Assembly: GCF_014280965.1 (NCBI RefSeq)
Contig: NZ_JACODZ010000001.1
Location: 744,001-808,000 of the forward strand
From: Echinicola salinicaeni
GTDB lineage: Bacteria; Bacteroidota; Bacteroidia; Cytophagales; Cyclobacteriaceae
Direction of reading: 5' to 3'
DNA: 64,000 bases
The position numbers and the translations under genes were made by a program. Below the pieces are notes generated by a model that was given only the letters and a program-made list of their open reading frames with translations, was not told the origin of the DNA and made no database searches. Shown here in pieces: positions 53,148 through 60,926 of the stretch; within the stretch, counting starts at the first letter, position 1; the number at the start of each line of letters is the position of its first letter.

Positions 53148-53512
53148 TGGGAAAAGTATCATTAGAAGGGATTGAGTTTCATGCTTTTCATGGGGTTTTT
53201 ACTGAAGAGAAAAAGCTAGGGAATAGGTTTACGGTAGATATTCATGTAGATACCGATTTTAAGAAGGCCATGTTGGAGGATGACCTGACTGAAACAGTGG
53301 ACTATTCAAAACTTTATCAGATTGCCAAATCCCATATGGAGGAGCCTGTTAAATTATTGGAGCATCTTGGCCATTTAATGTTACAGGATATCCTAAAGGA
53401 ATATTCCGATTTGAAGCGAGTGGATATAATTATCAAGAAGCATAACCCAGCCCTTGGAGGTGTTGTCAACTACTCCGTTGTAAAAGTTTCCTATCCAGAA
53501 GATTATCAATAA
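53147..53512 (+). CDS. folB: Dihydroneopterin aldolase
   Basis: 121 residues of the FolB/FolX fold: LEGIEFHAFHGVFTEEKKLGNRF (catalytic Glu region), VDYSKLYQIAKSHM, KLLEHLGHLMLQDIL and VDIIIKKHNPALGG with the conserved Lys-Pro. It releases glycolaldehyde in folate synthesis, upstream of FolP at 15588-16472. Overlaps the preceding DivIVA stop by one base; the next gene begins directly after its stop. Confidence 0.92.
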   Translation: MGKVSLEGIEFHAFHGVFTEEKKLGNRFTVDIHVDTDFKKAMLEDDLTETVDYSKLYQIAKSHMEEPVKLLEHLGHLMLQDILKEYSDLKRVDIIIKKHNPALGGVVNYSVVKVSYPEDYQ

Positions 53513-53974
53513 GTGTACAAGAGAGCAGAAATTACAAAAACCAAAAAGGATTTTTGGACAACATTTGGGCAGTATATGAAACCAGTTCCCTCAGCTGAGG
53601 GGGTGCGTGTCAATTGGCAAAATTATAAAACCCATATTAGCCAAGTGTTTTTCAGGATGAAGGCTGAAAGAGGCTTTTGCTCCATAGGTATTGAAATTAA
53701 TCATAAGGATACGGAGTTACAGGAGTTGGTATTTGAGCAATTTGAATCTTTTAAGAAAATACTACATAGTACGCTTGGGGAAGAATGGGACTGGCAGCTA
53801 CATGCAGTGGATGATTATGGGAAAGTCACCTCCAAAATCGAACAAAGACTTGAAGGCGTCAATGTAATGGATAAGGACCAATGGCCGGATATCATATCTT
53901 TTCTAAAGCCAAGAATCATTGCCTTGGATGAATTTTGGTCCAACGTCAAACCTGCCTTTGAAGGGCTTTCATAA
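53513..53974 (+). CDS. DUF4268 family protein
   Basis: 153 residues from a GTG at 53513 directly after the folB stop. Contents resemble DUF4268: FWTTFGQYMKPVPSAEG, GVRVNWQNYKT, FFRMKAERGFCSIGIEINHKD, and a Trp-rich C-terminal half. DUF4268 is often found as a domain attached to nucleases, but here it stands alone in an operon with folB and DivIVA; function unknown. Its end overlaps the convergent DUF6265 gene by 6 bases. Confidence 0.7.
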   Translation: MYKRAEITKTKKDFWTTFGQYMKPVPSAEGVRVNWQNYKTHISQVFFRMKAERGFCSIGIEINHKDTELQELVFEQFESFKKILHSTLGEEWDWQLHAVDDYGKVTSKIEQRLEGVNVMDKDQWPDIISFLKPRIIALDEFWSNVKPAFEGLS

Positions 53975-54469
53975 TTCTTGTTTCTCATATTCAAAAGTGG
54001 TAATGGAAGATTTTCCATCATGCTCCATGGACAGTTTTATGGTCATCTTATCACCTGATCTTTGAATGGTCAAGCCATTAAAATAAGCAGTTTGTCCTTC
54101 AATCTTTATCAGCGGAAAATTAACCCATTCGTTTTTTTCCTCCCATGGAGAGAAATCAGCATTAAAGTGTTTGACTTTTAGGTTAATCTTTCCTGCCTCT
54201 TCAGCAATTGCCATGTATTCTGTGAAGATAAGTTTCCCCTCTTCTATATAGCGAAATACTCCCGTCATGGTATTGCCCTGTTTTGGCATCCACAGTTCTT
54301 CACATTCTCCATTGAGTCCAGGGCCTTTCCAGAATCCCACCATCCAAGTCAAGTCAGTTACTTTACCCTTGGAGAACTCAAGATCATCTTGTTGATTAAT
54401 CTCTTGGGCGGAGGAATTGTAATGGACGAAGGTTAAGAACAGTAATGATAACAGGAAATTTTTCATCAT
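53969..54469 (-). CDS. Exported DUF6265-like protein
   Basis: 166 residues; signal peptide MMKNFLLSLLFLTFVHYNSSAQ. The mature part contains LTWMVGFWKGPGLNGECEELWMPKQGNTMTGVFRY, characteristic of DUF6265 (lipocalin-like beta-barrel family). Second ATG three bases downstream is an alternative start. Function unknown. It follows the IscA-like gene by 9 bases on the same strand. Confidence 0.75.
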   Translation of the reverse strand: MMKNFLLSLLFLTFVHYNSSAQEINQQDDLEFSKGKVTDLTWMVGFWKGPGLNGECEELWMPKQGNTMTGVFRYIEEGKLIFTEYMAIAEEAGKINLKVKHFNADFSPWEEKNEWVNFPLIKIEGQTAYFNGLTIQRSGDKMTIKLSMEHDGKSSITTFEYEKQEL

Positions 54470-54478
54470 GATAATTTT

Positions 54479-54799
54479 TTATTCTTCTACATCATGCCTT
54501 TTAGGGATGTCAGGGTTGACAAAGGTAAAGCCCCTGGCTTCACTTCCTTCATAAAAATCAATTTCCATTCCCATAAGGAACATGACATGCCTCTTTTCAA
54601 TGAGCACTTGGATGCCGTGAAGTTCGAACTGTTGGTCATCTTCCTTAGCTTTGTCAAATCCCAAAGCATAGGACATGCCACCGCAACCTCCGCCCTTTAC
54701 GCCTACCCTAAGAGCGTAATCTGCAGGAATGTTTTTGTTATTGATGATATTTTTGATCTCTAATTGGGCCTTATCTGTAATGGTAATCGGTATTAACAT
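54479..54799 (-). CDS. IscA/HesB-family protein lacking the C-terminal CxC cysteines
   Basis: 106 residues. The fold is clear: DKAQLEIKNIINNKN, LRVGVKGGGCGGMSYALGFD with Cys39, and IEKRHVMFLMGMEIDFYEG. Canonical IscA/SufA/ErpA proteins have two more cysteines near the end (CGCG); this one ends ARGFTFVNPDIPKRHDVEE with none. Iron-sulfur binding by the usual three-cysteine site is therefore unlikely; dimerisation through Cys39 or a non-cluster role is possible. First gene of a two-gene unit with the DUF6265-like protein. Confidence 0.85.
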   Translation of the reverse strand: MLIPITITDKAQLEIKNIINNKNIPADYALRVGVKGGGCGGMSYALGFDKAKEDDQQFELHGIQVLIEKRHVMFLMGMEIDFYEGSEARGFTFVNPDIPKRHDVEE

Positions 54800-54903
54800 G
54801 CCTGATTAATGTTCTAGATGATTCTTTAGTTCAAAAATAATCACAAATAATCAACTTCTCTTTGAAATATTTTAGATATTCGAGTATAAATCAAATTAAG
54901 TAA

Positions 54904-55425
54904 ATGGAGTATTTTGTTGAACTAATGAAGATCATCATTCCTGCGGGGTTGGTGATTTATGGTATGTATTTGGTAGTTGTGTCTTTTTTATCCAAGGAGA
55001 GAGAAGCAAAATTAATTACTTTAAAAACCAAAAATACAGATGTTATACTTCCTTTGCGCTTACAGGCAGGTGAGCGGCTTTGCTTGTTGCTAGAAAGGCT
55101 GACTCCTAATAATCTGGTGAGAAGGGTGAATAATCAGCCCTATTCTGCCCGAGAACTTCATGGATTGCTGTTGAGTGAGATCAGAGAAGAGTTTAACCAT
55201 AATATGGCCCAGCAAATTTATTTTTCTGATGAAACATGGGATAGTGTAAAGACGGCCGTGGAAGAGGTGGTTACCTTGGTTAATCGTTCCATGCAGGAGG
55301 TTAATCCTGATGAAAAGGGAGTAGAGTTAGCAAAAAAGGTCTTTCAGCATTCTTTGGAGCAAAAAAATGATGGCATCTCTTTTGCACTTAAACAAGTGAA
55401 ATCTGAAATCAGGGTATATTTCTAA
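54904..55425 (+). CDS. Conserved membrane-anchored protein of unknown function
   Basis: 173 residues. One N-terminal membrane helix (LMKIIIPAGLVIYGMYLVVVSF), then a soluble helical part containing LPLRLQAGERLCLLLERLTPNNLVRRV and LHGLLLSEIREEFNHNMAQQIYFSDETWDSV. It looks like a conserved Bacteroidota-specific family; I cannot name a function. First gene of a run with DUF1232 (8 bases downstream) and a thioredoxin-like gene. Confidence 0.6.
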   Translation: MEYFVELMKIIIPAGLVIYGMYLVVVSFLSKEREAKLITLKTKNTDVILPLRLQAGERLCLLLERLTPNNLVRRVNNQPYSARELHGLLLSEIREEFNHNMAQQIYFSDETWDSVKTAVEEVVTLVNRSMQEVNPDEKGVELAKKVFQHSLEQKNDGISFALKQVKSEIRVYF

Positions 55426-55433
55426 ATAGCAAT

Positions 55434-55853
55434 ATGAATAGATACAGAAATCTGGAGCCAAGTAAGTTGTTAGACAAAGCCAAAGGGCTATACCAGTCTA
55501 AAGCTGACAAAATTGCCAGGAGCAAGGAGCAATTGGAAAACCTTGTCCATAAGGTCAGTGACAAACTACAAGTGGTTGCTGAAAACCCAACTGTCCAAGA
55601 AGCAAAAGTCTACATATCAGTATTAGTCAGAATGGTAAAAGCTTACTGTAATAATGAATACAGAAGTTTTTCCCCAAAGACCTTGGCACTACTGGTTATG
55701 GGTTTGCTGTATTTTATTATGCCTTTGGATTTAATTCCAGATTTTATTCTCGGACTAGGCTATTTGGATGATCTTTCTGTTTTGCTGGCGATTACTAAAA
55801 GCATACAGCATGATATCCAAAACTTTTTGGATTGGGAAAGAACCAAGATTTAA
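55434..55853 (+). CDS. YkvA/DUF1232 membrane protein
   Basis: 139 residues. The N-terminal 80 residues are helical and charged; the DUF1232 core FSPKTLALLVMGLLYFIMPLDLIPDFILGLGYLDDLSVLLAI carries two hydrophobic helices and the P-x-DLIPDF motif. Members are widespread small membrane proteins of unknown role. Adjacent to an anchored unknown gene 8 bases upstream. Confidence 0.82.
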   Translation: MNRYRNLEPSKLLDKAKGLYQSKADKIARSKEQLENLVHKVSDKLQVVAENPTVQEAKVYISVLVRMVKAYCNNEYRSFSPKTLALLVMGLLYFIMPLDLIPDFILGLGYLDDLSVLLAITKSIQHDIQNFLDWERTKI

Positions 55854-55889
55854 TAATTATCGTTAAGTCCTGAAAATAAAAAGGACGAT

Positions 55890-56498
55890 ATGAGTATTTC
55901 AACTTCCGTAATTACTCCTGAAGTAATTGAAAACGCCATGAATTACTCCCAATATAGGGAATTGATTGAGCAACTATTATTAGAGAATAAAACCACCGGC
56001 GAGAATCATTCAGAAGGAATGTTAGATTTCACTCGACTGAATATACAGCGAATGAAAAGATGGGACAAGACAGCAAAGCTGAGTGAAGAGCTTATTGATG
56101 CTGTGAAGGGGATTGATAGAAAACAAATTTGGTTGGTCATCACGGAAGGTTGGTGTGGAGATGCCGCCCAAATTGTGCCTTATTTTGAAAAACTGGCAGA
56201 GAATACTGATAAAATTGAAGTACGGTATATTTTACGTGATCAGCATCTTGGGGTCATGGACCAATATTTGACCAATGGAGGAAGGTCCATACCAAAGTTG
56301 ATAGTTTTGGATGCAGTGGACTTAGAAGAGCTGTTTGAGTGGGGACCGCGTCCAAGGGAATTACAGGAAATGATGTCAGAATATAAAAGTGATCCAAAAG
56401 GAGTTTCTCCAGAAGAATTTAAGAAGAAAATCCATCTTTGGTATGCCAAAAATAAAAACAAAGCGCTTGAGGAGGAGTTGATAGCGCTAATAAGTTAA
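55890..56498 (+). CDS. Thioredoxin-like protein with single-Cys WCGDA motif
   Basis: 202 residues of the Thioredoxin_9-like family, no signal peptide. The active-site loop is ITEGWCGDAAQIVPYFEK: only the first Cys of a CxxC is kept, the second being replaced by Ala. NGGRSIPKLIVLDA gives the cis-Pro region. A monothiol reductase or bacillithiol/glutathione-linked role is possible. Encoded between DUF1232 and an SDR-like gene. Confidence 0.78.
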   Translation: MSISTSVITPEVIENAMNYSQYRELIEQLLLENKTTGENHSEGMLDFTRLNIQRMKRWDKTAKLSEELIDAVKGIDRKQIWLVITEGWCGDAAQIVPYFEKLAENTDKIEVRYILRDQHLGVMDQYLTNGGRSIPKLIVLDAVDLEELFEWGPRPRELQEMMSEYKSDPKGVSPEEFKKKIHLWYAKNKNKALEEELIALIS

Positions 56499-56508
56499 TA
56501 CGATCCAT

Positions 56509-57228
56509 ATGAAATCCATAGCCTTAGTTTCTGGAGCCTCAGGCCTGATTGGTGTTCAGCTGTTACACCAGTTATTTAAAGCGAAAGAATACGATTATGT
56601 GCTCTCTATTGCACGTAGGGAATTGGCTTTTAAGCATCCCAAACTGGTACAGGTGCAAGTGGATTTTGACAAGATCGAACAAACTAGTTTACTTGATAAA
56701 TTGAGGGAGGATGATTTTGGAGGTGAAAATCATGGTTTGATTGCTGCTTTGGAAGCTAAGGAGGTGAAGATACACGCCTTTTGTGCCTTGGGAACCACCA
56801 TAAAAAAGGCAAAGACAAAAGAAAATTTTTATAGAATTGATCATGACTATGTGATTGATTTTGCTAAATGGGCGCATCGTTGGGGAGCAAGTAAGTTCCT
56901 TTATGTAAGCGCACTTGGGGCGGACCAGCTTTCCTCTATATTTTATAATAAGGTAAAAGGAGAGGTAGAAGAAGATTTAAAAGTGATTCCTTTTAAGTAT
57001 TTGGGGATTTTTAGGCCATCCATTCTTCTGGGGCACAGGAAAGAAACCCGAATAGGAGAGTCGATTGGTAAAGTAGTGATGCAAGCAGTTACTTCAGTGG
57101 GGTTGCTTAAAAAGTATAAACCTATTTATGATCATCAAGTAGCAAAGGCCATGGTGCACCAAGCACTCAATGATGAGTTGGAAATGGTGAAGGTGATAGA
57201 ATCAAAGCAAATGCAAATCTTTGAATAG
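56509..57228 (+). CDS. NAD(P)-binding SDR-like (HTATIP2-type) oxidoreductase
   Basis: 239 residues; the nucleotide motif is ALVSGASGLIGVQLLHQL, then AFCALGTTIKKAKTKENFYRIDHDYV, a KFLYVSALGADQLSSIFYNKVKGEVEE segment with catalytic Tyr-Lys spacing, and LGIFRPSILLGHRKETR. This matches the HTATIP2/YwnB-like atypical SDR group. Substrate unknown. Followed by a hairpin shared with the convergent membrane protein. Confidence 0.8.
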   Translation: MKSIALVSGASGLIGVQLLHQLFKAKEYDYVLSIARRELAFKHPKLVQVQVDFDKIEQTSLLDKLREDDFGGENHGLIAALEAKEVKIHAFCALGTTIKKAKTKENFYRIDHDYVIDFAKWAHRWGASKFLYVSALGADQLSSIFYNKVKGEVEEDLKVIPFKYLGIFRPSILLGHRKETRIGESIGKVVMQAVTSVGLLKKYKPIYDHQVAKAMVHQALNDELEMVKVIESKQMQIFE

Positions 57229-57238
57229 TAATGTTGAG

Positions 57239-57264
57239 CCTCTTATTTAAGAGGATTTGTTATT
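57239..57264. terminator. Weak terminator between convergent genes
   Basis: CCTCTTA (57239-57245) and TAAGAGG (57248-57254) form a 7-bp hairpin with a 2-base spacer, followed by ATTTGTTATTTTT. It overlaps the stop codon of the convergent membrane protein. Confidence 0.4.
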
Positions 57265-58467
57265 TTTATGTTTAAGGCTTAAGTCGAAATTTTGAGGTTT
57301 TAGCCATATTTTACTTATCACTGCTACCAATAGAGTATATGCTCCAAAAATGATAAGCCAATTCGCTGGGGCGTATTCAGGATACCACTTTTTCCAATTT
57401 TCAAAATCCGCTCCTCCATCTGGAATAAATTCAAACAATCTCATTGCTGGAAGACTTATGCCCAAGAGTACGATCCACTGAAGGTAAGAAAGTTGAAGGT
57501 TTCGTAGGAAAAACAATAGGACAAATGGAGCACCTAAAAATGCAATCCTGGTAAAATCTCCTCCGGCGATAAGACTGAAAAAGCCATAGACCAAGATAAT
57601 CGGCAAAAGTAACTTTTGCCGATTATCAGGCTTGGTCAAAAACGGTTTAGGGTGCCAAATTAATACCCAAAGGAAGGCCGCATAGGCTATAGTGAGAGAG
57701 CATATCCATCTTAGAAAAAGATGAGGATGTCCCAAAAGGCCAAGGGTATTATTAAATAAATTGACTAATGCGTTTTTCCCAGTATTGGCACCAGGGAAAT
57801 ACATGCTCGTGATTTTTAGGGTAATATAGCTTATTAGAAGTGCCATTAAAAGGCTTCCGAAAGCTTTTTTATCATGCTTTCGGTATAAGGAGATTCCAGG
57901 GTAGATACATAGGACCAATAAAATAGGTAAGATAGATTCTTTTTGTATGGTGGATATTGCTGCTATTAACCATAATAGCCACCACTTACTTTCAATTAAA
58001 GCCAATAGCAAAATTAGTTGGAACAAATAAAGAGGAAGGTCAACCGTGATAGGATCAGAAAAGTTGGCTTTCCAAATACCTACCCAGTGAAAATTAATCC
58101 AGAACCAACCAATCCATGTTTTGAATCTTCCGAGATTAAGTTTTTTTCCAAGATAAAACCAGAAGGGAATCCAAGCGATTCCAAAAAAGAGGTTTAAGAT
58201 TTTAAAATTGGTGAATATGTTGTCGAATGGCAATTGGGCTGCGAGCCAAGGAACGAAAATTCTTACACTAAAGGGGTAATTGACCCTATAGGTTTCCAAT
58301 TTTCCCCTAAAGAATTCATAGGCCTTTTGATATTGGTTGGCATCAAACAGTCCGTTCAATTCGTGCTGTAGAGGTTGCTGAAACCAATTGAAAACGATAA
58401 AGCCCATCAAGCTGATGAAAATGGCCAAAATGACATCCGGAAAACTGTAAATCTTAGCTGATTTCAA
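57247..58467 (-). CDS. Polytopic membrane protein of unknown function
   Basis: 406 residues from a TTG codon at 58467; no ATG gives a better start. Roughly nine to ten hydrophobic helices, with a first loop FQQPLQHELNGLFDANQYQKAYEFFRGKLE and basic C-terminus (LSLKHKNNKSS). The architecture resembles GT-C-type or DUF-like glycan enzymes, but no catalytic motif is identified. Its coding sequence contains a perfect 15-bp inverted repeat at 57595-57627. Divergent from dtd with a 36-base spacer. Confidence 0.6.
   Translation of the reverse strand: MKSAKIYSFPDVILAIFISLMGFIVFNWFQQPLQHELNGLFDANQYQKAYEFFRGKLETYRVNYPFSVRIFVPWLAAQLPFDNIFTNFKILNLFFGIAWIPFWFYLGKKLNLGRFKTWIGWFWINFHWVGIWKANFSDPITVDLPLYLFQLILLLALIESKWWLLWLIAAISTIQKESILPILLVLCIYPGISLYRKHDKKAFGSLLMALLISYITLKITSMYFPGANTGKNALVNLFNNTLGLLGHPHLFLRWICSLTIAYAAFLWVLIWHPKPFLTKPDNRQKLLLPIILVYGFFSLIAGGDFTRIAFLGAPFVLLFFLRNLQLSYLQWIVLLGISLPAMRLFEFIPDGGADFENWKKWYPEYAPANWLIIFGAYTLLVAVISKIWLKPQNFDLSLKHKNNKSS
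57595..57627. repeat. Perfect 15-bp inverted repeat inside a coding sequence
   Basis: GATAATCGGCAAAAG (57595-57609), spacer TAA, CTTTTGCCGATTATC (57613-57627). It encodes part of a membrane protein loop and lacks an adjoining T-run. A perfect 15-bp hairpin in coding DNA is uncommon. Confidence 0.9.
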
Positions 58468-58503
58468 TTAACTTCAAGGTTTTATTTTAAAAATAGTATT
58501 ACA

Positions 58504-58956
58504 ATGATAGCAGTTATTCAGCGGGTTTCGGAATCTTCGGTGAAAATTGATGGAGAAATTAAAGGAAAAATAGGACAAGGCTTAATGGTTTTGTTGGGGA
58601 TTGAGGAGGCAGACAATGCTGAGGATATCACATGGCTAAGTAAGAAAATTGTCAATTTGAGGATTTTTGGGGATGAGAATGGTGTGATGAACAAAAGCTT
58701 GTTGGATGTGGATGGGGAGGTGCTTTTGATTAGCCAGTTTACCTTGCATGCCAGTACCAAGAAGGGAAATAGGCCATCTTATATCAAAGCAGCGAAACCG
58801 GATATTGCGATTCCACTATATGAATCATTTATCCAGCAAGTAGAAAATGACTTGGGCAAAACCATTGAAACAGGAGAGTTTGGTGCTGATATGAAAGTGG
58901 CTTTGGTAAATGATGGACCGGTAACCATCAGTATTGATTCAAAAAATAAAGTATAA
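58504..58956 (+). CDS. dtd: D-aminoacyl-tRNA deacylase
   Basis: 150 residues: MIAVIQRVSESSVKIDGEIKG at the start, ITWLSKKIVNLRIF, LLISQFTLHAS (the SQFTL motif) and ALVNDGPVTISI (the GPVT motif; family NxGPVT). It removes D-amino acids or glycine wrongly attached to tRNA. The tandem ABC ATPase gene follows after 4 bases, suggesting co-transcription. Confidence 0.95.
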   Translation: MIAVIQRVSESSVKIDGEIKGKIGQGLMVLLGIEEADNAEDITWLSKKIVNLRIFGDENGVMNKSLLDVDGEVLLISQFTLHASTKKGNRPSYIKAAKPDIAIPLYESFIQQVENDLGKTIETGEFGADMKVALVNDGPVTISIDSKNKV

Positions 58957-58960
58957 AAGG

Positions 58961-60466
58961 ATGAGTTCATTGTTTCTATCAATCGAAAATGCTCATGTAA
59001 GGTATTTGGACAGGAATATTTTTCAGGGCCTGAACTTCCAAATGCAGAAAGGGGAGAACTGGGCCATTCTGAGTGCATCAGGTTCGGAAAAAACTGCATT
59101 TTTAGATACCATTCTTGGTAAAACTGTACTTTCAGCGGGTAGGGTAACCAGAGATTTTGCAGTGGATTACCAAAAGGAAATGACTTCACAGGGTAAGATC
59201 AATAGCTTTAGGGATTTGATTGCTGTAGTTTCCCAGAAATATACTTTTACCAATAAGTCAAACCTTCAAAACTTTTATTACCAGCAGCGCTTCAATTCAT
59301 CCGAATCTGAAGAGGCTGCTACAGTAATAGAGCATCTGCAGGAAGTGGAGGTGAAGCAGGATGGCCCTTGGACTGTTGAAAAGGTAATGGAATTACTGGA
59401 TTTGGATGTTTTAAAGGATAAATCTCTGATCAAGTTGTCCAATGGAGAAAGCAGGAGATTGGCCATTGCAGGGGCGCTTTTACGTAATCCAAAGCTTTTC
59501 CTAATGGACCAACCGATGACCGGTTTGGATGTAGACACCAGAAAACATTTTGGAGAAGTGTTGGAGACCATGGTGAGGTCCGGGATTCAAATAATCATGA
59601 CGACTTCTCCAGAGGAAATTCCCAATGCCATTACAGACGTCGCGATATTGGAGGGAGGTAGAATTGTGCAATTGGAAAAAAGGGAGAACTTTCACCAAAA
59701 GGATCTGGTCAACCATGCCGCCCTTTCACAATTTGATCATAAAAAACTGGATGAATTGATTCAGAATAATCCTGTTAAACAATTTGATACGCTGGTCAAG
59801 ATGAGCCAAGTCCATATTCAATATAATGGCAAGGAGATTTTGGACCAGGTCAACTGGGAGATAAAACAGGGCGAATGTTGGGTGTTGAGAGGACATAATG
59901 GAGCTGGAAAGTCTACCTTGCTTAGTTTGATCAATGGAGAGAACCCTCAGGCTTATGCCAATGACATTGTGCTTTTTGGAAGAAAGCGGGGAACAGGAGA
60001 AACGATTTGGGATATTAAGCGTCCTATTGGTTTTGTGTCACCGGAACTGGCAAGGTATTTCCCTAGAAACCAGACTTGTTTGAAGGTGGTGCTTTCTGGT
60101 TTATTTGATTCCATTGGCTTGTTTAAAAAAGTAAGCGAGGAGCAGGAGCAACTTGCCATGGAGTGGCTGAAGCTATTTAGGATAGAGCATGTGGCCCGAA
60201 TGCTTTTGCACCAGATCCCTTTGGAGAATCAACGTTTTTGTCTTTTGGCCAGGGCTTTGATAAAATCGCCAGCCCTACTGATCCTTGATGAGGCTGCCCA
60301 GGGCATGGATGATGAGCAAAGGATTTTGTTCCGTGAGACAATTGACCATATCGGAAGGCATCGCGATGTTTCGATGATCTATGTAAGCCACTATGAAGAA
60401 GATATCCCGAAAGTGGTGAAAAGAGAATTGGTGTTGGAAGAAGGGAAAATAGTGAAGACGGTTTGA
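58961..60466 (+). CDS. Tandem ABC ATPase (ModF-like) with one degenerate composite site
   Basis: From ATG 58961, 501 residues with two ABC domains and no membrane segment. Domain 1: degenerate Walker A SASGSEKT (38-45), signature LSNGE (159-163), Walker B LFLMDQ with Gln184 replacing the catalytic Glu, and no switch His (TTSPEE). Domain 2: canonical Walker A GHNGAGKST (311-319), degenerate signature IPLENQ (419-424), Walker B LLILDE (439-444) and His in SHYEE. Domain 1 Walker A and domain 2 signature share a site, so one composite site is dead and the other intact. ModF/photorepair-like family; its partner is unknown. Confidence 0.85.
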   Translation: MSSLFLSIENAHVRYLDRNIFQGLNFQMQKGENWAILSASGSEKTAFLDTILGKTVLSAGRVTRDFAVDYQKEMTSQGKINSFRDLIAVVSQKYTFTNKSNLQNFYYQQRFNSSESEEAATVIEHLQEVEVKQDGPWTVEKVMELLDLDVLKDKSLIKLSNGESRRLAIAGALLRNPKLFLMDQPMTGLDVDTRKHFGEVLETMVRSGIQIIMTTSPEEIPNAITDVAILEGGRIVQLEKRENFHQKDLVNHAALSQFDHKKLDELIQNNPVKQFDTLVKMSQVHIQYNGKEILDQVNWEIKQGECWVLRGHNGAGKSTLLSLINGENPQAYANDIVLFGRKRGTGETIWDIKRPIGFVSPELARYFPRNQTCLKVVLSGLFDSIGLFKKVSEEQEQLAMEWLKLFRIEHVARMLLHQIPLENQRFCLLARALIKSPALLILDEAAQGMDDEQRILFRETIDHIGRHRDVSMIYVSHYEEDIPKVVKRELVLEEGKIVKTV

Positions 60467-60514
60467 TGCTATCATATAAAAAACAAAAATTAGAAAAACC
60501 GAATAATTAGAAGT

Positions 60515-60841
60515 ATGACCATAGAAGAAGCACAAGAAAAGGTTGATCACTGGATCAAGACGGTTGGGGTAAGGTATTTTAATGAACTGACCAATATGAC
60601 CATTTTGATGGAAGAAGTCGGGGAGTTGGCGCGTATCATGGCCAGGAAATATGGCGAGCAGTCCTTTAAGGAAAGTGACAAGGGCAAGGACCTAGGTGAT
60701 GAGATGGCTGATGTGCTATGGGTATTGATCTGCTTGGCCAACCAAACAGGGGTAGATCTTACCAAGGCCTTGGAGAAAAATTTTGAGAAGAAAAATATTA
60801 GGGATATTGACCGACACAAAAACAACGATAAGCTGAAGTGA
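60515..60841 (+). CDS. MazG-like nucleotide pyrophosphohydrolase
   Basis: 108 residues, a single MazG-like helical domain: ILMEEVGELARIMARKYG (EEVxE metal motif) and DLGDEMADVLWVLICLANQTG (ExxD metal motif), ending DIDRHKNNDKLK. It would hydrolyse (d)NTPs to monophosphates; it is the short RS21-C6/iMazG-like type, not full MazG. A repetitive hairpin follows downstream. Confidence 0.85.
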   Translation: MTIEEAQEKVDHWIKTVGVRYFNELTNMTILMEEVGELARIMARKYGEQSFKESDKGKDLGDEMADVLWVLICLANQTGVDLTKALEKNFEKKNIRDIDRHKNNDKLK

Positions 60842-60867
60842 AAATAGTCTAAAGTATTGAGTCTTGA

Positions 60868-60920
60868 GATAATAGATACTAGATATGAGATTTTTTGCCT
60901 CATGTCTAGCGTCTAATATC
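60868..60920. repeat. Imperfect intergenic palindrome made of TAG/CTA-rich units
   Basis: A roughly 22-base arm (60868-60889) pairs with 60899-60920 with about 4 non-identical positions, two of them G-U compatible; the loop holds six T. It lies between the convergent MazG-like and ketosynthase genes, and may act as a terminator. Its internal units (AGATACTAGATATGAG type) look like a dispersed intergenic repeat family. Confidence 0.6.
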
Positions 60921-60926
60921 TAAAAT

